Positions 27,720-36,855 of a DNA stretch of 64,000 nucleotides are shown one piece after another. The notes under the pieces are model-generated. The model made no database searches. It saw nothing but the letters and a program-made list of their open reading frames with translations, and was not told the DNA's origin. The number at the start of each line of letters is the position of its first letter. Positions within the stretch are counted from its first letter, which is position 1. The stretch comes from Aquimarina sp. ERC-38 (GTDB lineage Bacteria > Bacteroidota > Bacteroidia > Flavobacteriales > Flavobacteriaceae): the NCBI RefSeq assembly GCF_026222555.1, contig NZ_CP098511.1, positions 911,501 through 975,500 on the forward strand, in the 5' to 3' direction. The position numbers and the translations under genes are program-made.

Positions 27720-28663
27720 AAAGTTGCGTATACCTCATTGGGTGTTTTATACCCGAACCTTTTCCTAGGCCTATTGTTTAAAATGTTTTCTACTTTCTCT
27801 ACCGCTTCCTTAGTTATCTCTGCAAAGCTACTACCTTTTGGGAAATATTGTCTTATCAGCCCGTTGAGGTTTTCATTGGCACCCCTTTGTCAGCTATGGT
27901 AGGGTTTTGCAAAGTAAAAATTAATATCAAGCTCCTCTGCTATTTCCTGATGGTTTGCAAACTCCTTCCCGTTGTCACTGGTAATAGTTTTAATGAAGGG
28001 CTTCCAATCTTCCAGTAGTTCTTCCGTTTTCACCTGGACTTCTCGGGCTGATTTGTTTTCTATATGCCCCATCCTTAGCATCCCTGTAGCCCTATCGTTT
28101 ATAGTGACAAGGGCACCTCTATGGTCTTTACCTATCACCAGGTCAATCTCAAGGTCACCTATCCTTTCTTTTTTGTCTACTACCCGGGGGCGTTCTGTTA
28201 TGTCCCTTCTATTAGGGATGCACCCCCTACCTGCTTGCTTACCGCCCCTTTTCTGGTACTTCCTTCCCTGGTTACGCAAACAAAGGTATGCTTTCCCGCC
28301 TGCTTTCTTATCTTGCCATATAAACTGGTAGATACGCTCATGCGATACACAAGGAGTTCCTTCTAACATAGCCCTTCCTTTGATCTGTTCCGGGCTAAGG
28401 TGGTCTTCAAGCCCATCGCAAACAAGCTTCTCCATGGAAGGGGTAAAAACCTTATGCTTTGTTTTATCCTTATGGCGTTTTTGGGCTTTTCTTTGGGCTA
28501 GCTCAGCATTGTACTTCCCACTTCGGTGATCAGCATTGCGTCCTACTTCCCTATATATAGTAGAGCGATCCCGACCCAACTGTTCTGCTATTTCCTTTTT
28601 AGGGGTTTTAAGTTCTAAAAGCGCTGATATTTTGTACCTTTCCTCCAGCGTTAAATGTTCCAT
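27720..28663 (-). pseudogene. IS30 transposase remnant, copy 2
   Basis: Same start as copy 1 (ATG at 28663), but the Trp codon at position 258 (YHSWQRG in copy 1) is TGA at 27890-27892, before the catalytic Glu in NENLNG. The 3' end is also lost at the IS256 junction. It shares the substitutions LEDHLSPEQ, GGKAYLCLRNQ and ELDINFYF with copy 3, so copies 2 and 3 descend from one already-dead element. Confidence 0.88.
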
Positions 28664-28796
28664 ATTCTTTAAGTTTTCCAACCCAAAGGTATGAGATTTT
28701 TCGCCGCCCCCACCATAGTTTTAGCCCTAGGGCTAAAACTATGGTGGGGGCTTTTTATCAACAGATAAACTGTTGCATTTATATGTTGAATCTAAG
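27720..28796 (-). mobile_element. IS30-family element, copy 2 (truncated at its 3' end)
   Basis: The 5' inverted repeat (ending 28796), the 46-bp palindrome (28706-28751) and most of the transposase are present. The last ~45 bp, including the 3' inverted repeat, are missing: the sequence changes to IS256 copy A at the AAAGTTGCG of the element. The missing end is not found on the far side of copy A, so a deletion or recombination has occurred. The copy cannot transpose by itself. Confidence 0.87.
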
Positions 28797-28929
28797 AATG
28801 TATATAATATTCTTTACAATAATGTACGGGAATAATCAAAAAAGATAAAATTACCGTCAATATGGATAATTTTCTAATAGAAAAATTTCTAATAAATTGT
28901 AACCATACAACTGTAAACATATTAAAAAT

Positions 28930-28963
28930 TTTAGGGCTTAATTCGTTTAAATTAAGCCCTAAA
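28930..28963 (-). terminator. Terminator of the double-glycine peptide gene
   Basis: The arms TTTAGGGCTTAATT (28930-28943) and 28950-28963 form a 14-bp perfect stem with a 6-nt loop. On the minus strand it is followed by ATTTTTAAT. It lies 8 bp after the stop of the 61-codon gene, which supports that gene as a real transcription unit. Confidence 0.8.
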
Positions 28964-28970
28964 TATAGAA

Positions 28971-29156
28971 TTATCCACAAGAAATTGCTACTCTTATCGC
29001 AGCAAAAACACCTGGTAACACTCCCAAGACAGCACCAGCCGCTACTGCAGCAACTGCGGATGCCGCACACTGACCTGGACTCATATGCCCACCATCAATA
29101 TTTTGTAATTCATTAAGAGATAACTCAATACTTCCAAAACCTTCTAAATTTTTCAT
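28971..29156 (-). CDS. Double-glycine leader peptide, bacteriocin-like precursor
   Basis: 61 residues. The leader MKNLEGFGSIELSLNELQNI ends in DGG at residues 21-23, the classic GG processing site (LSxxEL....GG) cut by C39-peptidase ABC exporters. The 38-residue core begins HMSPGQCAASAVAAVAAG and is Ala/Gly/Val-rich with GxxxG-like spacing and two cysteines (C30, C60). This looks like a class II bacteriocin or other membrane-active peptide. A dedicated terminator follows. No modification enzyme, exporter or immunity gene is in the window, so export would be in trans. It is divergent from the TPR/AraC regulator, with a 264-bp gap that may hold control sites. The function is inferred from the leader type only. 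Confidence 0.75.
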   Translation of the reverse strand: MKNLEGFGSIELSLNELQNIDGGHMSPGQCAASAVAAVAAGAVLGVLPGVFAAIRVAISCG

Positions 29157-29420
29157 TTTTTAAATTTTTAATTAATAATTAATCTTGTATTTCGTTAAAC
29201 AACAAGATGATTTACAACTTTAAAAGAAAACGCGTTTTTCTTTTACACTACAAGAATACGATAGTAGGGTCTCAAAAAATGAGATTTCATTTAAAATTAA
29301 TTTATAGTGGTTTTATTACAATTCAACTTTGAAAAACTCATAACCACTAAGTTTAACAAATAAAGCTTTGATTTACTTCTTAGTAAGCCTTTATTTTGTA
29401 GCTTCTCATTTAAGAATTTC

Positions 29421-31115
29421 ATGAATTTTAAAGAAAATACGCCATTTCACTACCCTTTACTCTTTTTACTTGCATTTTGTACTCAGGTACAAGCACAAAA
29501 AGTTGCAGATTCTCTTAAAAATGTATCTTATGACTACATGTGGGAACGCTATTATGCAGATACTACTCGTGCTGCTAAAGTTATTTATACAGATGCCATT
29601 ATTGCTAGAACTAAGAAAGAGGGGGATACTGCCACGTTAATAGGAGGGTATGAATTGCGGTCTTATTTGTACCGAAAAAATAATAGAGATAAATACTTAT
29701 CGTATTTAGATAGCATTATTGGACTAGGAACAATAACTCCTGCATATTTACAACCGGAAAAAGCTTTTTCTGAAAAAGCTCTATTTTATTATAAAAGAAG
29801 AAATTTAAAAAAATCTTTAGAAAATTTTCTAAAGGCAAATCAATTCGACAAAAAAAATAGCAAAATTATCACTTATCAAATTTTATGGTCTTTAGCTAAA
29901 ATTAAATATCAATTGGGTGATAAAATCGCAGCCTTGGACTTATACAAGAAAAATTTAGAAGATGTCCAAAAAAGAAACTCTAAAAGTAAAATTGAAGAAT
30001 TACAAATTCTATTTAATATGTCTACTTTATATAATGAATTAGGAAAATTGGATACCGCTAATTATTATATAGATACTGGACTACAAATTTCAAAAAATAT
30101 TGAGAATAGCTATCATTATTACAATTTTTTAGCAAACAAGGGCATAAATTTTTACTATCAAAAAAACTTTGAAAGAAGTGAAGAATTGCTTAAATCTTCA
30201 TTAGATTCCTTACAAAGAATAGCAAATAAAGCGCATGTCCATTTATACTTAGGTAAAATTAATAAGGAATTAAAATATTCTGCTGAAAGTTTAAAAAATT
30301 TAAAAATTGCCGATAGTATAACAGATCAATTAAGAGTCACTGATTCTTTTTATAGAGAAATATATGTGGAATTAATAGATTATTATAAGAGTAGAGATGA
30401 TTTAAATAATCAATTTTTGTATTTAAAAAAATTAATTAAAATTGATAGTATTAATCATAATAATCAAATTTATTTAAACAAAAATTTATATACAGATTAT
30501 GAAATTCCTAAACTTAAATCAGAAAGGGATCGAATTATTTTAGAGATTAAACAAAAAGATCAGAAAAAGAGAATTTGGATTATTGCTTTACTAGCTGTCA
30601 GTATTTTAATTCTATTCGGATTTATTTATCAATACCAAAAGAAAAAAAGCTATCAAACTAAGTTCTTAGCATTAGTAAATGATAGAGACAATCACAAAAC
30701 TGAAGCTATAACTAAATATATAAAAAAATCATCTGATCAAATAGATATTTCGGAGGATATTATAAATCATATTTTAGTAGGTTTACAACAATTTGAAATC
30801 AATAATGATTATATAAAACCTGAACTTACTTTAATAGTTTTAGCTAAACAATTAAAAACAAATAGTAAATATCTATCAAAGGTAATTTCGATAAAAAAAG
30901 AGAAGACATTTGTTCAATATATCAATGATTTAAGAATAACTTATGCTATAAAGAAACTTAAAGATGATCTTAGTTTTAGAAAATACACGTTACTAGCAAT
31001 AGCAAACGAAATAGGTTTTAAAAAAACGGAATCATTTACTAAAGCTTTTAAAAAAAAAGCTGGAATTACTCCATCCTATTTTATAAATGAATTAAAAAAA
31101 CATCCGAATTCGTGA
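29421..31115 (+). CDS. TPR-sensor membrane protein with AraC-type DNA-binding domain
   Basis: 564 residues. A signal peptide (ending QVQAQ, ~25) leads into periplasmic tetratricopeptide repeats (~110-340, e.g. LDLYKKNLEDVQKRN, LYNELGKLDTANYYIDTGL). One membrane helix spans ~391-410 (RIWIIALLAVSILILFGF). A cytoplasmic C-terminal AraC-family double helix-turn-helix follows (~455-560: LTLIVLAKQLKTNSKYLSKVI and LLAIANEIGFKKTESFTKAF, ending KKAGITPSYF). The layout is a one-component transmembrane regulator typical of Bacteroidota. Flanked by two double-glycine peptide genes, it may sense peptide or envelope state and control them. That link is inference. Confidence 0.85.
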   Translation: MNFKENTPFHYPLLFLLAFCTQVQAQKVADSLKNVSYDYMWERYYADTTRAAKVIYTDAIIARTKKEGDTATLIGGYELRSYLYRKNNRDKYLSYLDSIIGLGTITPAYLQPEKAFSEKALFYYKRRNLKKSLENFLKANQFDKKNSKIITYQILWSLAKIKYQLGDKIAALDLYKKNLEDVQKRNSKSKIEELQILFNMSTLYNELGKLDTANYYIDTGLQISKNIENSYHYYNFLANKGINFYYQKNFERSEELLKSSLDSLQRIANKAHVHLYLGKINKELKYSAESLKNLKIADSITDQLRVTDSFYREIYVELIDYYKSRDDLNNQFLYLKKLIKIDSINHNNQIYLNKNLYTDYEIPKLKSERDRIILEIKQKDQKKRIWIIALLAVSILILFGFIYQYQKKKSYQTKFLALVNDRDNHKTEAITKYIKKSSDQIDISEDIINHILVGLQQFEINNDYIKPELTLIVLAKQLKTNSKYLSKVISIKKEKTFVQYINDLRITYAIKKLKDDLSFRKYTLLAIANEIGFKKTESFTKAFKKKAGITPSYFINELKKHPNS

Positions 31116-31186
31116 ATTTGGATATTTAATTCTTTTCTAAGTATATTTAAACTGTTTTATTTGTGTTTGAATTTAAAACTAGAGAG

Positions 31187-31390
31187 ATGAAAAAATTAAA
31201 ATTAGAAAAGTTCAGAGTGTCCAAATTGAATAATTCGCAAAGTATTATTGGTGGTACAAATTTTAAAAAAAGCGAAGATTGTAATAATACACCAAATACA
31301 ACTGGTCATACTCAAGATGAGGAAAAAGATGAAGATCTTATACCACCATGTTTAAATACATCTAAAAATTTGAATACTAATTTTATTTAA
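31187..31390 (+). CDS. Second double-glycine leader peptide, RiPP-precursor-like
   Basis: From the ATG at 31187 there are 67 residues. The leader MKKLKLEKFRVSKLNNSQ followed by SIIGG (GG at 22-23) closely fits the Bacteroidota 'K-L-x-L-x-K...V..L...Q...I.GG' natural-product-precursor leader. The core (~44 residues) is polar, begins TNFKKSEDC, and has two cysteines and a run of acidic residues. It is unlike the hydrophobic core of the divergent peptide. An upstream start at 31163 is possible, but the conserved leader begins at 31187. It lies 71 bp after the regulator gene and may be cotranscribed. No maturase is in the window. Confidence 0.7.
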   Translation: MKKLKLEKFRVSKLNNSQSIIGGTNFKKSEDCNNTPNTTGHTQDEEKDEDLIPPCLNTSKNLNTNFI

Positions 31391-31480
31391 TGAAGAAAAA
31401 AGATTTTTTAGAAAATCATTAAATAAATAATTTAGAATACCAACTATTTATTTTAATAAAAAAGGTGAATTAAGTGTTGC

Positions 31481-31489
31481 CAATCTAAA
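31481..31489 (+). repeat. 9-bp target-site duplication of IS256 copy B, left
   Basis: CAATCTAAA here is repeated exactly at 32882-32890 on the other side of copy B, as expected for IS256-family insertion (8-9 bp duplications). Confidence 0.8.
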
Positions 31490-32881
31490 GGTAGTGTAAA
31501 TTAAACTCTGTCTGAGTTATTTTTTCTTATCCATTTCAAAATCAGTCGAAACTTGTTTTCGACTGATTTTGGAATGCGACCTAGCGTCAGCGACACGTTT
31601 TGATTGGTTTTTACCAATATCCAGGTTTATCCTATCCTCAAAGATAATATAAAGTTGCTGTATGGTAGAGTTCCAGTTGTGCAGAGGGCTTGTCCACTTT
31701 TTCTGGATGTTCATCGTAGCAAGGTAAACGAGCTTGAGCAGTGCCATATCATTTGTAAAGGCACCCTTGGTCTTGGTTACTTTGCGTACCTGGCGATGGT
31801 ACCCCTCTACAGCGTTGGTGGTATAGATGATTTTTCTAATAGGTGCTGTATACTTAAAGTACTGTGATAGATGCTCCCAGTTGTTTTGCCAACTTTGAAT
31901 GACTACCGGATATTTTTCTTCCCACTTGCCCGATAGCTTTTCCAGTTCATCCTCTGCCACTTGTTTATTTGTTGCCCGATAGACTTTTTTAAGGTCCCTC
32001 ATAAATTCCTTTTGATCCTTTGAAGCTATATACTTTAAGGAGTTACGTATTTGGTGAACGATACAAAGTTGAACCTCAGCTTTGGGGAAAACACCGAGTA
32101 TCGCATTAGTAAATCCTTTTAGGTTATCGGTACAGGCTATCAAAATATCTTCAAGCCCCCTATTGTTAAGGTCGGTGAGTACCTGCAACCAGAAGTTAGC
32201 ACCTTCGCTCTCAGATAAGTATATCCCTAGTATTTCTTTTTGCCCCTCTTTGTTAATTCCCAAGATGTTGTAAAGTGCCTTGTGAACGATCTTCCCTTCT
32301 ACTTTAACCTTGTAGTGCATAGCATCTAACCAGACGATGCAGTATAAAGGTTCTAGAGGACGGTTCTGCCATGCTTTTACATCCGGAATGATCTTATCTG
32401 TAATCTGGCTTAGCACGGTATGGGAGATCTCTGTGTCGTACATCTCTTTGATGTGTGAAGAGATATCACGGTAGCTCATCCCTAGGCCATAGAGACCGAT
32501 TATTTTATCTGAAAGGTTGTCTGCCAGGATACTTTGCCGCTTTTTGACCAGCTCTGGTTCAAAGCTACTGAGACGATCTTGAGGGGTTTCAACATCAAAA
32601 GTCCCAAAACCGCTCTTGATGGTCTTCTTGCCCTTGCCATTACGTTTGTTTCCTTTGGAACGTTCAACATCGTCCAGGTGACCTTCCATCTCAGACGCTA
32701 AAGCCTTCTCAATAAAACTTTTAAGCATTGGTGCAAAAGCACCATCTTTACTAAAAAGACTCTTACCAGACATAAATTGCTCTAGTGCCTTCTTCTCTAA
32801 TTCTTGTTGTTCTTGTGTTGTCATAATATCTCATTAAAATTAAACTAAAATTTTAATCAGACAGAGTACAGTTTACACTCT
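31490..32881 (-). mobile_element. IS256-family element, copy B (complete, with target duplication)
   Basis: 1392 bp with the same imperfect inverted repeats as copy A. It is flanked by the exact 9-bp duplication CAATCTAAA (31481-31489 and 32882-32890), so it is a clean insertion. It lies between the second double-glycine peptide gene and the terminator of the BNR-repeat T9SS gene. Confidence 0.92.
31517..32824 (-). CDS. IS256-family (mutator-type) transposase
   Basis: 435 residues with the complete DDE set (LDAMHYKVK, ACTDNLKGF, NAVEGYHRQ). It has Pro where copy A has Leu (AFAPMLKS) and Asp in the C-terminal STDFEMDKKK. Both versions are full length. The gene is read away from the double-glycine peptide cassette's plus-strand genes and toward them only by read-through. 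Confidence 0.93.
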   Translation of the reverse strand: MTTQEQQELEKKALEQFMSGKSLFSKDGAFAPMLKSFIEKALASEMEGHLDDVERSKGNKRNGKGKKTIKSGFGTFDVETPQDRLSSFEPELVKKRQSILADNLSDKIIGLYGLGMSYRDISSHIKEMYDTEISHTVLSQITDKIIPDVKAWQNRPLEPLYCIVWLDAMHYKVKVEGKIVHKALYNILGINKEGQKEILGIYLSESEGANFWLQVLTDLNNRGLEDILIACTDNLKGFTNAILGVFPKAEVQLCIVHQIRNSLKYIASKDQKEFMRDLKKVYRATNKQVAEDELEKLSGKWEEKYPVVIQSWQNNWEHLSQYFKYTAPIRKIIYTTNAVEGYHRQVRKVTKTKGAFTNDMALLKLVYLATMNIQKKWTSPLHNWNSTIQQLYIIFEDRINLDIGKNQSKRVADARSHSKISRKQVSTDFEMDKKK

Positions 32882-32894
32882 CAATCTAAAAAGC

Positions 32895-32927
32895 AAAACA
32901 CCATTTACGAGTTGTAAATGGTGTTTT
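32895..32927 (-). terminator. Terminator of the BNR-repeat T9SS gene
   Basis: The arms AAAACACCATTTAC (32895-32908) and 32914-32927 form a perfect 14-bp stem with loop GAGTT. IS256 copy B inserted just beyond it, so it may also block transcription entering the IS. Confidence 0.8.
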
Positions 32928-32962
32928 AAAATAAAGTTTAGATAAAACCTAAACGTTATTTT

Positions 32963-35900
32963 CTACTTCTTCAATACCCTAAATATTTTTCCACCGATTT
33001 TAGCTAAATATAACCCGGTAGTCATATCAGAAGCATCCCATATGAAATCTGTAGTGGTTGTAATATTATCTTTATAATATACTTTAGTACCTAAAATATT
33101 ATATACCTCTAAAGAAGTGTTAGTACTATTCTTTTTAGTCAAGGAATCTGCAAAAGAAAATGTAAATATTCCATTTGAAGGATTAGGTGAAACTCTAATA
33201 CTATTATTGATAGTGACTAATGGTGTGTCTACTGATAAAACACCCCCTTCTTCAATGTTTCCAAAAATCTGAAACTTTTGGTCTAAAGGACCAGGTCTTC
33301 CGAAAGCTAACGAAGCTACTGTCCAATTAATTGCGCCTGCTCCAAATATATCATTCTCATCTCTAATATGAGATTCCCTTCCTATTCCTGCATCCTGTGT
33401 TTCCCAAGACCATTGTTGTATATTAGGTCTAAAAGGTAGTATTGCATAAATGGATATCCAATAATCTCCACTATTCAACTTTATTTTATTGTCAAATGTC
33501 ACTTCAATATTAGGATTAAATCGTTCAGATACAGGTGTTACCACTTCGCTATCAAAAATTTCATTGCCTGGAACTCCTTCGTCATCTTCATAAATAATTA
33601 CCCTAACATCATTTAACGGTGGTCCGTTTCTTCCGGAGCCAAACGCTAATAAACCTTCGATCTCCCAATTATAACCTTCTGGAATTGTGAAATCATCAGC
33701 TGCCTGAACTAAACCATCAAAATCTGTAAAGAATTGTGACGGTAAGGTAGAAATTGAAATATCATTTTGTTCGTAAATCGGTACCTCTAGAACTCTAAGG
33801 GTAAATCCAGTAGAAACCTGTTCTCCATTAGAGGTAGCGATAAGACCAATTGTTGCAGAACCTTTATTATTTGGAAGATATGAAATTACCAGACTATCAT
33901 TTTTTCTATTAACAGTCACGAAGTCAGAATTAGTATTTGTAATTTCTATCTCTATTGGTAATCCCTGTGATTGTAAAAATAAGTTATTGATATTAACTTT
34001 AATAGAATCCGGATCTTCATCAACAAATGCAGTAATATCATCTAACGTATTAATTACACTTAAATTGGATTCTGGAAATTCTCTTCCAATAATTGGTAAT
34101 TTTGCGCTAAATACACCGTTTCCATGAGTAGCTACAGCAATAAAACCATCTTTACGAGTTACGATTTCATCTGCTACTGTTCCATTAGTAACAAAAGGCT
34201 CTCGATACCATTTTGTATTTGCTCCATCAATCTTTAAAGTATAATACACCCCGGTACTTGTTGCTGCAAATACTTCATCTACTAAAGATGATAGGACTCC
34301 CGTATCACTGCCAAAAAAGGCAGTACTCCGTACGGAAGGGCCATTACCCGTTCCATCTGGGTTTTCTTCTAAGTTACCACTAATATCTGTCCAGGTTTCT
34401 CCTCCATCTTTCGTAAAAAATAAACTAGGTATTCCATAATTAGAGAAAGTAATAATAACCCTATCCGGATTAGATGGATCTACATTGATATCATTTACAT
34501 TACCAGCAGGTAAACCTTTACCTGTGCTTATATCTATGGCAGGTTGATTATCCAAATTGGCATTATCCATACGATACACTAAGCCAGTACTTGTACCATA
34601 ATATAATCGATTTGCCACTGGATATTTTGAAACGTCTAATGAAACAATGTTTCCAGAGGCTACTACTGAAGAGGTTATAATAGACCATTGTTCAGTGGCT
34701 AAAGAATTAGAAAATAAAGGCACCTCATCTAAATTGTTATTTCTCCAAATTGTATTCCCATTCGGTAAATACATTATATTATCGTTATTCTTATCTAGAA
34801 TAAAAGGAGCTACAAAACTTAGACTACCTGCACCTTCTGGTTGAATTCTTGTAAAAGCAGTTTGTATTCCGTTTTCATCATAATTAAATCGAAATATTCT
34901 ACCTCTCTGTGAAGAAACATATCTCGTTAACCCTCCATCAGCAATTGCACTGTAAGAACCATCTCCTGAAAATAAATCCACCCAATTAGCAGTTGAGTTT
35001 GTTGAATTTGTATACCAGGTACTATTATCCTGAAAACCAGCAATTAAATCATCACTATTTGCACTTGGATCAAAAGAAACGTGATAAGGTTGTGTTGTTA
35101 AATAGCCATTATTTAAATCAATCCAGGATACGGGTTCCACACCACTATTGGCAGTAGTAATATCTTCAGTTATATATACTCCTCCATCATTTCCGGATAA
35201 AACTTTATCTGGGTTAGATGGGTAATATATTAACATATGTTGATCCGGATGTTGATTAGTATAAGTAGAAATATCATTTACAGGTGAATATCCAGCGATC
35301 CAACTTTCCTGACCAGCAGGTGTAGTATAACCCGTAGTAGATCGATATAAATTAGTTCCTCCCAAAATAATAAAATTAGGATCCCCGGGTTTTACTTCAC
35401 AAACCATATTATATCCAAATTGTAAATTTAAATTCCCTACAGGCGCGCCAATAGTTCTAGGAATGTTTGCTGTTAGGTCTGTATAAGAACTATCCACTAC
35501 ATTGTATCTAAATAAATAAGCATCGGCTAAAGTATTTCTTGCAAAAAAATAAACTGTATTTTCATTATTTGGATCTATCTCAATCTTAACCCGTCCAAAA
35601 CTTTCTAATCCTTCCGGAGTAATATTAGTCCATGTCTCTCCGTCAGCTGATGTAAAGAAACCCTTATTCGAAGGAGCTGAAAACTCTACTGTAGCATAAA
35701 GTTTTCCGGAAGGAGAACTTACTACATCTGTCCAGCTATTGTCATCTCCAGTATCTAAGACCTTATCGAAGGTCAAACCTTTATCAGATGATTTTTGAAT
35801 TCCTGTTGTTGTAGATACATATAAGTCACTATTAATAGGGTTAATAGCAAGACGTGATATTAAATCAAAATCTGTGTTAGTATCAACCACACTATTATCA

Positions 35901-36610
35901 TTTGTTGCATCTAAGATTTTCCAACTTAAACCACCATCAATAGATTTGTAAACACCATTCCCCTGATAAGGAGCGCTGGAAGATGCACTTGCAGAATTCC
36001 CAAAAAACTCACCTGATCCATAATACCAAGTTTTATTATCTAGTGATGTAGTATCTTGGATAATATAAGTAATACTTTGAGAATCGCCTTCAACATTTGA
36101 GACCTTACTCCAGGTCACTCCACTATTTTCGGATCTCCATAAACCACCGGATACCCCACCAGCCAAAATAATATTCTCATCATTTACATCAATTGCCAAA
36201 GCACGGGTTCTGCCCCCAACGTTAAATGGACCTCTACTTTTAAAATAAGAATAATCACCATTTTTTAATTTGGACTTGGTTTTAAAATCTGTACCTTCTT
36301 CAATATTTTCGGAAAAATTTCTTTCTAAATTCTTAATGTTTTCCGGAATTTGGTTTGTATATGGGTTTTTAACCATATTAAATTCGTGCTCTAAACGATC
36401 TATGGCACGGTCAGCCACCTTTTGTGGTTTCTTTTCAATGGCACCAGATTCGGAGTCATAAATTTTTGACATTTTGTACAGTTGATGTCCTTTTAATACC
36501 GGACCTTGCTGAGGAGGAGTAGTTTGTGCCATTATAGCTGTAGTAAAACCTAGAGCTGATAATACACAACCTAACACCCTACGTTTTGACGTAAGTGTAT
36601 TGATTTGCAT
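32963..36610 (-). CDS. T9SS-exported BNR/sortilin-like repeat protein
   Basis: I place the start at the ATG at 36610 (MQINTLTSKRR...), giving 1215 residues with a signal peptide ending AIMAQ. A longer frame from 36664 adds a run unlike a signal peptide. Residues ~110-800 contain repeated beta-propeller Asp-box/BNR motifs (WRSENSGVTWSKV, YKSIDGGLSWKIL, QKSSDKGLTFDKV, FTSADGETWTNI, FTKDGGETWTDIS), as in sortilin/VPS10-like and xyloglucanase-like folds. A T9SS type A sorting domain ends the protein (VSPNPSNGIFTF ... TGLYLAKIGGKIFRVLKK). It is probably a secreted or surface propeller protein. No catalytic residues for a defined hydrolase are recognisable. It is flanked by IS256 copy B and IS30 copy 3. 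Confidence 0.85.
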   Translation of the reverse strand: MQINTLTSKRRVLGCVLSALGFTTAIMAQTTPPQQGPVLKGHQLYKMSKIYDSESGAIEKKPQKVADRAIDRLEHEFNMVKNPYTNQIPENIKNLERNFSENIEEGTDFKTKSKLKNGDYSYFKSRGPFNVGGRTRALAIDVNDENIILAGGVSGGLWRSENSGVTWSKVSNVEGDSQSITYIIQDTTSLDNKTWYYGSGEFFGNSASASSSAPYQGNGVYKSIDGGLSWKILDATNDNSVVDTNTDFDLISRLAINPINSDLYVSTTTGIQKSSDKGLTFDKVLDTGDDNSWTDVVSSPSGKLYATVEFSAPSNKGFFTSADGETWTNITPEGLESFGRVKIEIDPNNENTVYFFARNTLADAYLFRYNVVDSSYTDLTANIPRTIGAPVGNLNLQFGYNMVCEVKPGDPNFIILGGTNLYRSTTGYTTPAGQESWIAGYSPVNDISTYTNQHPDQHMLIYYPSNPDKVLSGNDGGVYITEDITTANSGVEPVSWIDLNNGYLTTQPYHVSFDPSANSDDLIAGFQDNSTWYTNSTNSTANWVDLFSGDGSYSAIADGGLTRYVSSQRGRIFRFNYDENGIQTAFTRIQPEGAGSLSFVAPFILDKNNDNIMYLPNGNTIWRNNNLDEVPLFSNSLATEQWSIITSSVVASGNIVSLDVSKYPVANRLYYGTSTGLVYRMDNANLDNQPAIDISTGKGLPAGNVNDINVDPSNPDRVIITFSNYGIPSLFFTKDGGETWTDISGNLEENPDGTGNGPSVRSTAFFGSDTGVLSSLVDEVFAATSTGVYYTLKIDGANTKWYREPFVTNGTVADEIVTRKDGFIAVATHGNGVFSAKLPIIGREFPESNLSVINTLDDITAFVDEDPDSIKVNINNLFLQSQGLPIEIEITNTNSDFVTVNRKNDSLVISYLPNNKGSATIGLIATSNGEQVSTGFTLRVLEVPIYEQNDISISTLPSQFFTDFDGLVQAADDFTIPEGYNWEIEGLLAFGSGRNGPPLNDVRVIIYEDDEGVPGNEIFDSEVVTPVSERFNPNIEVTFDNKIKLNSGDYWISIYAILPFRPNIQQWSWETQDAGIGRESHIRDENDIFGAGAINWTVASLAFGRPGPLDQKFQIFGNIEEGGVLSVDTPLVTINNSIRVSPNPSNGIFTFSFADSLTKKNSTNTSLEVYNILGTKVYYKDNITTTTDFIWDASDMTTGLYLAKIGGKIFRVLKK

Positions 36611-36855
36611 AAATAATAATAATGTTAATAATCTGAAACTAAGATAAAGGAAATATTCAAACAATATGTTGATAAACTAACATTAGTTTGCGAAAAATCA
36701 GTATCTTTCTTTATTAGATTATTAATTATTGATGAATTTAATGCTAATCATTCAATTAAAGAAGATAATAACAAGTAGAAATATGTATTGAATTAATTAA
36801 ATGTAGAAGTAAGTCTATGTTTCTTTTAAATAATTATAAGTTCTCACCTTTTCAT

